From assembly GCF_033118175.1 (NCBI RefSeq), contig NC_083696.1, positions 35,449,001 through 35,513,000 of the forward strand: a stretch of 64,000 nt of DNA, in the 5' to 3' direction. This stretch comes from Dama dama. Taxonomy: Eukaryota; Chordata; Mammalia; Artiodactyla; Cervidae. Of this stretch, positions 33,994-45,900 are shown in pieces. Both the position numbers and the translations under genes were made by a program. A model generated the notes under the pieces. That model was given only the letters and a program-made list of their open reading frames with translations. It ran no database searches and had not been told where the DNA came from. How positions within the stretch are numbered: the stretch's first letter is position 1; each line of letters begins with the position of its first letter.

Positions 33994-36900
33994 CATATGG
34001 GGGTTTTTTTTTGTCATCTTTTTAAATCTAGACCATTTGTTTGAATCTTCCTTGTATTTTCTAAACCACACTCAGGGCACAGATGGGACATCATGTTTAA
34101 TGGATCTGAAGAATTTTCTTGTAGGCATCTTGGTTAATATCTGTTTAGTAGGACTTGCTTGGTCCAGTGGTTGAGAATCCACTGGCCAACGCGGAGGACG
34201 TGGGTTCTATCCCTGGTCTAGAAAGATCCCACATGCCACGGGGCAACTGAGCCCATGCGCCATGACTACTGAGCCTGAGAGCCTCAGCAAAGAGAAGCCT
34301 CAGCTGTGAGAAGTCCGTTTGCTGCAGTCCAGGCACGGCAATGAAGAGCAGCCACCACCTGCTGCAACGAGACAAACCCCGCTTGCAGCAACAAAGACCC
34401 AGCGCAGCCAAAAAAAAATCTGTTCAGCAACCAGTTGGATGTAATCAGATCTTATTTCCGCACTGTGAGGAAGCCTTTGATAAATAATTATTTTCTTTAT
34501 ATGCCTGTTACTTGTCTCAACAGACAAAGCAAGAAATTCTTTTAAATTTTTATATTTTGACCTCACCATGAAGCTTGACCAGGGATTGAACCTGTACCCA
34601 CTGCATTGAAAGTGCAAAGTTTTTTTAGGTCAAATCTTAACTTAGGTCATTAGTTTCCAATTTCTTAGTCTCTTTACTAGAAGAGTTAGACTAAACTTTA
34701 GTCAGAAGTATAAGGTTCAGTTATTCTGTATTGTGTATTTGGATTCAGAGATTCATGGGTTGAATCTAGGCTCCATTTCTTACATTATTTATTTATTTGG
34801 CTGCACCATGTCTTAGCTGTGGCAGTCAGGATCTTTGATCTTCCTTCCGGGATTTCAGTTGCAGCATGTGGGATCTAGTTCTCTGACCAGGGATCAAACT
34901 TGGGCCCCCTGAATTGGGAGCATGGATACTTAGCCACTGGACCACAAGGGAAGTCCTGGGCTCCATTTCTTATTAGCTTTGTACCCTTGAACAAATATCT
35001 TCTAAACCTTTCTTTCACCTTTAAAATAAATGGAGCAAGTAGTATCTGCCTACCAGAGTCATGAAGAAAATTAGATAAGATTTTGGTTAGCATAGTGCCT
35101 AGATTAGTAAATTGTCAATGTAATTGCTTAGTAAATTGTTGATGTAATTAATGGCAGTGGTGGAGGAGGAAGTGGTAGCAGTAGTTTGATGGTTCTCGTC
35201 TTTAGGTGTATTTCTGGCCAGATTCCGGTACTCCAAAGATAAGAAGTTGGCATTTTTCTACCCTGTGAATGACCTGTTTTCTTTTTTTTTTTTTTTTGAC
35301 CTGTTTTCTGTATGTCAGTCTTATCCCAAATAGCTTAAGCATTTAAAAACTACTCATGTAGATATTATTTATATGAGAAAATATAATTAGGAAATTATTT
35401 TTAGGAAATTATATTTAATTTCATCATGAAAAGGATTCAGATAAAAGATGTTTTCTGTATACAAATTAAAGTGTTACCTAGTTCTGATAAGAATGCAATG
35501 GAATAGATAATATATGTATAATGCCACTAAAACCCTTTTTTGAAAGTAATTTAACATTATGTTTCAAAGACCTGGGATATATTATTTATTGAATGAAGAG
35601 CCTAAAATATTGTGCCCTTTGACCTAATCATTTTTTAACAATAATTATTGGAAGCTATTTTTATCAAAATGCTAATAATAGAATACTTAAGTAATTTATG
35701 GTAAATCAAATCTGTGTGATATTATGAAGACATTGACATAATTGTGAAGACTGTAATAACATGCAGAGCTTTTTTTTTTTTTTTTTTCATGCAGAGCTTT
35801 TGATACGTTAAATGTAATGAGGTACGGAATTCTCTCTCTGCTGATTATAGCTATGCACCATTATACATGCATGTGGTTAAGGACTGAATAGGCATTTGAC
35901 AAATGAAAAACAGAAAATAGACTTGACAAGAGATACGATTCTGAACAATCTTCCCTGCATTTTTTTATTTCCAGTATTGTAGATAAAGTATTGTCAGCAA
36001 ACTCTATAATTTAAAAAAAAAATTTGTTACCTTCAGCTAGATGAATCTTGTATTTTCTTATCCTAAAGCAGTGGAGAAGGTGGCCTTGCCCAGTTTCATT
36101 CATTGCTTGTCTTGTTTGCTGACAAAGATGGAGCAGTTATGTAATATACCTCCTCTCTGGGGAAAGGGTGTAAAGAAGGAACTTGGAAATAAGGTGGTGT
36201 AGGATATATGGCAAAAGGAGTTTCCCCTCCCCGTCACACAAGTATTTTGAGCTCCAGATAACACCTGGAGAGGGGTCTTGCCTTTCAGTAGGCAGTACAT
36301 AACCATATTACTATTAAGTCTTTGTGCTATAATGCTCAGGAAATAAGAATGAGGGGAAAGGATTATATTATTATTTTAATACTGTTATTATTAAAAGCTT
36401 ATGATCTCTCATTATACCAGATAATTAGTTAGTGTATAATGACAATCTGCTCTTTAGTAGTTTGCAGTTTAGAGATAAGGCTTCCTGTTAATTCTGGGTA
36501 AAATAGCTTATGCCTTAAGATGCTCTAGGGAACATACTCTGAGGGTATCTTGTTTTCTTCTGAATAATCCGTACACTAAGTATTAGTATCCTTCAATACT
36601 ATAGAATTTATTTTTCATTATTCATGGCAGGAAATGAAGATTTGTGTAAAATGAGGTTAGTTGGTCAAGTCTTTTGCTTAACCTTCTATCTTTATTTTTT
36701 TTAAATTAATTAAGGTGATTTGTTTATGTATTTTTTGGCTATGCTGGCTCTTCCTTGCTGCTTGCAGGCTTTCTCTAGTTTTGGAGAGCCGGGGCTCCTC
36801 TCTGTGGTGGTGCAGTAACTTCAGTAGTTTTAGCACGTGGCCTGGCTCCCGGGCTCTAGAGCGTAGGCTTTACCACTGTGGTGCTCGGGCTTAGTTGCCC

Positions 36901-39900
36901 CGGGGCCTGTGGGATCTTCCTGGACCAGGGATCAGACCCACATCCCTTGTATTGGCTGGTGGGTTATTAACCACCAGAAAAGAAGTCCTCCTTTTCTTTT
37001 AAAATAATGCATGTCATATGTGTTTTTTGAGGGAAAAAATTAACATTCTAGGACTTAGGTCTTTAAAAGGGTATTCATGTAATAACATAGCATGATTTCC
37101 ATGTAAGTAGCATTATTACTCGTCTCAACAGACAAAGCAAGAAATTTTTTTATATTTTGACCTCACCATGAAGCTTGACCAGGGATTAATGCCATTAAAA
37201 TAGCATTGTTTCCATGTTAATAAGTGTCCTCTACTCCATCGTTCTTAAAGGCTGTATCATAATCCACTGAGTGGTTATTCCCAACCACCTGTGGTGTTTC
37301 ACTAGTTTAAAAGTCACTGTGACTTGGGACTTCCTTGGTGGTCCAGTGGTTAAGACGCCATGCTTCCATTGCAGGGGGCATGAGTTTGATCCCTGATGGG
37401 TGAATTAAGATCCCGCATGCCACAGTGCAGTTTAAAAAAAGTTTTTTTTAAAATAAATAAGTAAATAGAATTCATTGTAATTAAAGCTGTTCACTTGTCA
37501 TTATTTCCTTAGTGTAACTGCAGCATTTACACATTTTTAATCTTTGATGCGTATTGGCTAACTGTTTTGCTGTGTTTCTTAGTCTTGGCTCTCTCCTTTG
37601 CCCCTCCACATCTCTGTTGGGGACAGAGAATGTATTCCTCTGCTAGGTTTCAGTCCTTTTCCCTTTCCCAAACTCAAGCTGCCCTCTGGCCTTTAATTAT
37701 CTGACTCTGTATAGTTCATCCTGATATCTGTGCCTCCTGTGTGGATTTACTTTTCCTTTCTCCACTAGCTTCTGCCTAACACACCTTGAGTTTTAGAGAC
37801 TATGAATCTCCCCTCCCCCCATTTTATTAAGCCATCCTGGCTTTCTGTATAGGCACAGTTACACGTGTCTTTATGCAGATACATGCAGGCTGAGGTGTCC
37901 TCACTAGTCTTAGAATCTTCCTGATTCTAAGCCTTTGCTTTTTTTTTTTCCCTCTGCCCTGACTTATAAGCTGCAGGGAGCCATTAAGCCTCATGCTGCT
38001 GGTTGCTGGCAGGGATCCCAGTAGGTGAGTGGGGAGCAGTCCCATTCTGGGAGATGTTACAGGAGCTGTCTGAAGCCTTGGCCCCTTGTCACACAGCTTG
38101 GGGAGACAGTGTGTGGCACCCCATCCGCGTCTCTTAAATTTCCTTTGAAAAAGCAAGGGGGCTCCCTCCTTTACATGCTGCTTTGTCGTTCCTTGGTGAG
38201 GGTAAGGTTGTGGGTAAGCTCTTGGTTTCCTCTACAGAGCCAGCCATTTGCATCTCCCTTGTATGAAATTTTGTTCATCTATTCTGTCTTAAAACCTGCG
38301 AAATGAAACAAAACATTAGAATCGACTGTCTCTGAACTAGTACTTTTAAGGCACCTATTCTGTGCTGAGCCCTGTGCTAGATACTTCATATTTTATTAAA
38401 TCTCTTAGCAGCCCTACTAGATAAATAATTTTATTTAAGTTTTCTAGATAAGAAGCAAGATTCAGAAAGGTTGAATGACTGATCAAGTTCACATAGCTGC
38501 TAAGTAAACATTCTTAAACCTAGACCTCTCCCAAGTCCAAAACTGGAGAGGTTGGACTTAAGACTTTCTTGGACGTGAATAAATAAAGCCTTTTCTCTTT
38601 TCCTTTTCTGGGAGGCAGAAATGGAGCCTTGTTTATTAAGACATAGGGTTGTTTCTTATCAAATGCGTTGTCCTTAGTGTACAGAGCAGATTGTCTCTAC
38701 ACCAGTGCTTCTCAGACACTTCCGTGTGCTTGGAGATCTTGAGAAGCTCCAGATTCTGCTTTAGTAGGTCTAGGGTGAGGCCTGAGACCCTTGGTCTCCT
38801 GCAGGCTTCCAGACGTCCCTTTGACTGGCACAGCCCTAGATCAGTGGCCTTTAAACCTGAGCAGTCAGTAGATTCACCTGGAGACGCTTGACAGATACTC
38901 AGTTCTACTGGCCCAAAACTCAGAACTTTCTAGTTGAAGGAGTTTTATGGTAGCTATGGGAATTGTTTTTGTTTTGTAGTTTTTTTTAAAAAGAAAGTTT
39001 CCCAGGTTATTGTGATAAGCAGTTTGAGAATCACTGGTCTGGAAGCTGACATATTACGTGTACGGTGTCCCATACAACACAAAGGTGTGAGTGGGCAGTA
39101 AATTGTGCTGTATTAAACATTTGAGGGGCTGTGTTGGTGAGGTTAGGGCTTCCCTGATGGCTCAGATGGTAAAGAATCTGCCTGCAACGGAGGAGACCCA
39201 GGTTCAACCCCTGGGTCAGGAAGATCCCCTGGAGAAGGGAATAGCTACTCACTCCAGTATCCTTGCCTTGGAGAATTCATGGACAGAAACCTGGCAGGCT
39301 ATTAGAAAATAGTAAGAAACCCAATCATATTCCTTGGAAGAGCTAGCTCACAAACCCCAAGAACAGAAAGTATTCATGGATCTCAGAAGGAAACAGCTAG
39401 GAATTGGAAAGCCACTAGGAGCCAGGGGTGTCCATGCTTCCTAAATTCACTGTTTCCTTTTCTCTGGGAATGGCTTCGGTAGAAAATGGGCACCAGTTTG
39501 GTTTAGCGCCACCAGCCAGTTCCATACTGCTGAGAATTTGAATGACCTAGTCTAGTCTAGGCTCTGAGCTGGTTCTCCCTGAGGCGGGAGGCCACCCCAG
39601 AACAGCACTGTGACCTGGACATCTGGGCTTACATCAGATGAGCTCAGCTACAGGGCGCCACTCTGAACGCAGGGACGCAGGGGTCCCCCAGCATCTTTAA
39701 GCAGGCCCCGGGTAAGGTGGTCACTCTTAAGAGCTTACTGTGTAGCTCTGTGTTGTTGGGGCAGGAGAGCAGAGCCAGGTAAGATAAAGCCCCTGCTCTT
39801 GGAACTGAGAGGGTGTTATCAGCTTAATGGAGAAGAGAGATGAGTGGATATTTTAAAACTGTGATAAGATCTAAGTATTGTGAGTAGAGGGCTATCTTGG

Positions 39901-42900
39901 GAGCCTACAGGAGAGGAACTTATTCAGCCTGGACATTAAGAAATACTAGGAGAGGACATGTCTGAACTGAATCATGAAACGTAAGGACATAATGGCCAGG
40001 TAAAGAGAAGATTAGGTGAAAGCATTTCTGGCATTGGAACAGCCTAACCATGAAGTAAAATCACTGTATATTTTGTGTGAGTAATAATTTATAAGCAGTT
40101 CTTCCTTTTTTTTTTTTTTTAAATAAAAAGTTTTATTGGAGAAAAATAGAACCACCACGTACACAGGGAAAAGAGCACAAAAATTCAACTGATACAGAAC
40201 TGAAAGTCACAACAACCCAATGTTGTTTGCAATTACTTTTCAATTTCTTAAATGGCTTCCCTCAATTTTTTAAATAGCCTTGCCAATTTTCAGCTGAAAT
40301 AGAATCAAGTTTTCAAAAAATTAAGAGCCTCAGCGAAGGGACCAGCTTTTAAGATAACAAAGGTGACACCAAGAGTCTCCTAATAGGACCAATTCTACCG
40401 AAAAATTTCTGAAGCACATAACTACTGAATCTGGTAGAACAGTAGCTCAGAGACCATCAGGGATTAGTTAGAACACTGACTCAGACGGTCCAGTATTAAG
40501 CAGTTCTTTCTATAGTATAACGTCCATGGAAGGATGTGAAGCTGGAGAGATAGATAGGGTCCACGTTGAGGAGAATCTTGATGCCATGCTGAAGGGCTTG
40601 AATTTAGGGGAAAGTGAAAGTGAAGTCGCTCAGTTATGTCCGATTCTTTGTGACCCCATGGACTGAAGCCTACCAGTCTCCTCCGTCCATGGGATTTTCC
40701 AGGCAAGAGTGGGTTACCATTTCCTGCTCCAGGGGATCTTCCTGACCCAGGGATCGAACCCAGGTCTCCTGCATTGTAAGCAGACGCTTTACTGTCTAAG
40801 CCACCAGGGAAGTCGAATTTAGGGGAAGGGGAACTATTAGATATTTTTTAATGGACATGGGAGGATTTCCATTCTTTAGGAAGATGAATGATGATAGTGT
40901 GGAGTATAGGTTTGTTGATGGCCTTGCCTGAAGGCAAGTCATGTAGAGGAGAGAGGATGAAGAAGAAGGAGCCAACTGTAAGAATATTTAGGAGGAAGTT
41001 AGGAATCTAGGGTGAATCCCAGGCTTGAGTGATCAGGAAGATTATGGTGGCATCAGTTGAAATTAGCAGTTCAGGGAGGAAGATAATTTGTTTTAGACAC
41101 ATTGAGTTTGAAAATGCCTGTCAGACACATTGGTGATGGCACCAGTTAGGTGGAGGCTCGGCCTTAAGTAGTTGTCAGGGTTTACAGGTTTGGGAGTGGT
41201 TCCCCTCCCTCTTCCTTTCTTTTTAAAATCCGCCCCACCCCCAGTCTCTGCTTGACCCTCTTATTCTAGCTACTCTTCCTTTTCTGTTTCTCTTTTAAAT
41301 TTAAGACTTACCTACTTCCTCCTTTCATAAATCGTCCTATGCAAGCAGTAGGTTGTTTATACAAAGATTTGACATGTTTTGGCTTCACTCTGAGATTTGC
41401 TGATAGAATTTTAAGTGAACCTCCTAGACTATAAGGTATATGAGGACAGAGATCATTCCTAGTATTAGGTTTCTCACACCTAGAACAGTTCTTGGCATTG
41501 AATTGGTGCTGACTCAGTGAGCAAATAAAGGAATGAATCACTGAATCACATAAAGAGTTTAATAATAGACTCCATTGGGGATGCCCTTTCTCTAAGACTG
41601 ATCTTTTCTATCAAGCATTTCTCTGAGTTGAATTTTGGAGAATGAAAGAGGGTTGGTTTGTTACGGAAGTGGATAAGAGCATTTCAGGCAGAAGGAGCAG
41701 CATAAGCAGAGACATGGAGGCACGGAACAGATAAGCAGTTGAGACGCAAATCTCTCTTACTCTCTCATATCTCAGGTCACTCTAGCAAACCTGGTATGGT
41801 TTATACTTATGTCTAATAGTGGTTGTGATGTGTTTTGTTTATAATTTTCTACACATGTGTTGATAAGAATTAGTGATACATGATACGGTTGCACTGGTAG
41901 AAAACCTTTCATCAGGTTCATTAGGTCCAAAGTCTAATACAGGTCTTCTTTGAAGCCATCTTTGAATGTCAGGCAGAATTTACTTCTTCCTCTTCTGTGT
42001 TTATATAACATATTATATAGCATATTATACCTATCTCTGTTATGTTTTCTTATTTACATGTTTCATTTGACTAGAGTAGCCCTGACTTTGCAGTTAGTAG
42101 ACATTAATTAAATGTTTGATGGATAACTGAGTGAATGAATGGATATTTATACGCAAGGTCAGCCACACTGAAGAGAAACTTCACCTTCTTTATCTCTTTT
42201 CTCTTGTAGCTGTTTGTAGTGGATGTCCAGACAAGCCAGATCACCAAGATTCCCATTCTGAAGGACCGGGAGCCCGGCGGTGTGACTCAGCAGGGCTGCG
42301 GTATCCATGCTATCGAGCTGAATCCCTCTAGGACACTGTTAGCCACTGGAGGAGACAACCCTAATAGTCTGGCCATCTACCGGCTGCCTACACTAGATCC
42401 TGTGTGTGTGGGAGATGTAAGTCTTTAAGCAGAGCCCAGCAGGTAACATGGACCTTCCTCCCGTAAGCCCTTCAGGAAGGAACAGTTTGCTTACTGCTGA
42501 CTTGGCGGCTGGGGTAGGGGTGAGGAGTTGTAATGGTGAGATGTGGGTATGGAGATGTCAGAGTGGGTACTGCGCTCCCCACAGAGAGCTTCAGATGCTG
42601 ACAGAAGGGATGTTTGATACAGGTGTGAGCAGCACACCTCAGATGCCAGCAGCAGTGGGTTGGTGTTTGAGTCCACAGTGTTTACACCTTTCCTACTGCC
42701 CATGGTCAGAAGAGTTTATTAAATTATTCGTTCAGCAACTAATTTTTGACCCTTCTGTGGCCAGGCATTGTTTTAGACTCTGGGGATGTAGCAGTGAATA
42801 AAAGAGACAAAGCCTCCCTGTCCTCCTGAAGCCTGTGCTCAAGTGAAGGGAGGCGTATAAACCAATAGAAATGTACCAGCAGTAAGTCAGAGTGGGAAGT

Positions 42901-45900
42901 GCCGTGGAGAAGAGGAAAGGCAGGCTAAAGGGAGAGAGTGTGGTGGAGGATGCTATTGCAGAGGGTAGTCAGGGAAGGCCTCTTTGATAAGAGTAACACT
43001 TGAGCAGGGAGGCTTAAAGGAAATGTGGGTACAAGCCATGCTGATGTCTGAGGAAGAGAGTTCAGAAGAGGGAAGAGCATAGAGGTCGGTTCTAGCTGTT
43101 GGCCCGGGAAGCACAGGGGAGCGTGCCAGGATGAAGTTGGAGGGATGAGAGGTGGATGATGGTGTGTAGGAGCCACAGTAAGACATCAAGAGACAGAGTG
43201 CTGGAGCAGTGTGTCCACCGGCCGTGCTTATAGCCCGTAGGCAAGCCAGCTTCATTTCAGCTTGGAGCTTCTCAAGACACAGTTAAAGATTGTAGGATCA
43301 TGCCATCTGGGTTGTGATCACCAGAGATCAAAATTGTAATTTTTACAAGATGTTTTCGTTCAGACTTTTAAGCTTTTCAGGGGTGTACATTGTAATCCTC
43401 ATTTCGCTCATTTCTTTTTTCCTTCCCCCCTCTCCCCCACCTCCCACACCTGTCACTCCCTCCGTGAAGGACGGACACAAGGACTGGATCTTTTCCATTG
43501 CGTGGATCAGTGACACTATGGCCGTGTCTGGTAAATTGCCCTTTTGTGAGGAATTCTGGTGTGGCAGGGAAGGAGGGAGGCTAGAAGTTAAAAAAGGGGT
43601 CATAGTGTAACTGGAAATAGCCCAATAACCAACCATCAGCCAGGGGCCAGAAAACGTTATTTCTAGTATTGTCTCTTTCTCTGACTTAGCATGTGACCTT
43701 GGATAAGTCTTGTCCCTTGTATATTCCTAATCTGGAAAGTACTGGAAGTACTGGCACATTTATTATTCATACTCTGCCTTTTTTTAAAGAGCCTGTGTGA
43801 TGGCCGCTTAGCTTCAACATTTTGTTGGGATTTGCTGAGACAATAGTTCGGAGAGTGGTTTTGGAAAAGTTGTGCTCTGGAAAATATTTGGAGCAATTAT
43901 TATTTTCTGTACAACTATATAGTGTTGATAAAGCTGAACAGGATTGGGGAAGTTCCCCTCCCAATGGTAGAACAGTCAGGAAAAATACATGGAAATGAGT
44001 GAAGAGATACTCAAATGCTTTCTGAATACCCACAGCAGCCTAGAACGTAGGCCCAGAGTGTCAGCCAGCTTTTCTGGGTACCTGGCTTCCCAGGTGGCAC
44101 AGCCAGTGCAGCAGACACAGGAGATGAGGGTCAGGAAGATCCCCTGGAGGAGGAAATTGCAACCACTCCGGTATCCTTGCCTGGATAATTCCATAGACAG
44201 AGGAGTCTCAGGAGCTACGGTCGATGGGTTTGCAGAGAGTCAGACCTAACTGAGCGATGGACCATGCCTGCATATATATGTAAAATATAATCGTCCATTC
44301 CAGATTCCCAAATTTTAAAAAATCACAGGAGTTGCTAAATTAAGTACTTGATATGTTATTTCATAGAATCATCATAACAATCCTAGAAGGTTTACATTGT
44401 CAGCCTCATTTCACAATTGAGAAGATTTAGATTCTGAAAAGCTATAATTTGCCAGAGGCTACAGAGACAGTGAGAGATGGAGTCAGGATCTGAAGCCAGC
44501 TCTCAGTTCAAAGCCCATGCTTAGAACTGCTACAAAGAAAGCTAAGGGAACATAAATGTTTCTTTCTTCGGGTTTTTTGCAAGGCAATAGAAAACAGCAA
44601 GGAAGGAAGGAGAAGTCTAATGGACAAACATAGTCACAGTTCAGAAATTTTCAGTAGCGGTTCAGAAGCTTTTGGATTCCCTGTCATTTGTCTTCCCAAG
44701 AAATGAGAGCTCCTGGAGGGCAAAGACTGAATCGTGTCCCCTCTATAGGGACTATGTGTATGACAGTAAGCTGAACTAAATGGGGTTGTTGGGAGCCAGG
44801 ACATGACTTTTTTGGAGAGCTTTCCTTCTCTTTTTTAATATATCCTGGGAGTGTTCTGTGTTTTCAGGCTGATAGCTTCCAAGGCTACATTTTGTGAACA
44901 GTAAGCAGGTTTTAAGAATACTGGCTCTGAAATAGGAACAGACTCACAAATATAGAATACAAACATATGGTTACCAAAGCGGAGAGGGAGGGAGTCGGGA
45001 CAGATTAAGGGTATGGGATTAACTGATACAAACTACTGTATATAAAATGAAAAAGCAACAAGGATATACTGTATAGCAGACAGTATTATGCTCAGTATCT
45101 TATAATAACCTATAATGGAATATCATCTGCAAAAATACTGAGTCATTATGTTATCTACCTGAAATTAGTATTATAAATCAGTTATATTTCAGTTTAAAAA
45201 GAAGAAAGAATATTGACTCTGAGAGAACTATACTCTGAAAACTGTACAACATTTATGAAGGAAATTGAAGATGTTGTAAAGGAAAGGAAAGATATATCCT
45301 ATGGTCTTGGATTAGAGGAATTAATGCTGTTAAAATATCTGTATTTCCCTAAGCAATCTACAGATATAATGCAATCCTTATCAGAATACCCATGACATTT
45401 TTTCATCAAACTAGAGCAGTCCTAAAATGTATATGGAACCACAAAAGACCCCGAATTGCTAGAGCAATTTTTTTAAAAATTTTGTTTGTTTACGTGCTTT
45501 TGGCTGCTTTGGGTCTTCGTTGCCGTACACAGGCTTTTTCTAGTTGCAGAGAGTGGGGGCTACTCTTCGTTGCAGTGTGCAGGCTTCCCATTGTGGTGGC
45601 TTTTCTTGTTGTGGAGCATGGTCTCTAAGCACTTGGGCTCAGTAGTTCTGGCTCTTGGGCTCTAGAGGACAGCCTCAGTAGTTGTAGCACATGGGTGTAG
45701 TTGCTCCATGGCATGTAAAATCTTCCTGGACCAGGGACCAATGCGGGTGGATTCTCGTCCACTACCACCAGGGCAGTCCTGCCAGAGCAGTCGTGAGATA
45801 AAAAAGAACAAAGCTAGAGATAGCATGCCCCCTGACTTCAGACTAAACTACAAAGCTGTGGTCATTGAAATAGCATGGTGCTGGCACAAAAAGACACTCA

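Larger units (their letters stand above)
22083..42209 (+). other. DCAF12: DCAF12 intron 2, about 20.1 kb
   Basis: Strong donor (GTAAGT at 22083) and acceptor CTTTTCTCTTGTAG before 42210. The intron holds BovB at 22500-23470 and 24685-24876, an ISCA1 retrocopy, L1 at 29590-31870, many SINEs, two tail-only insertions and a second retrocopy; these are listed separately. No extra coding exon was found. Confidence 0.9.
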
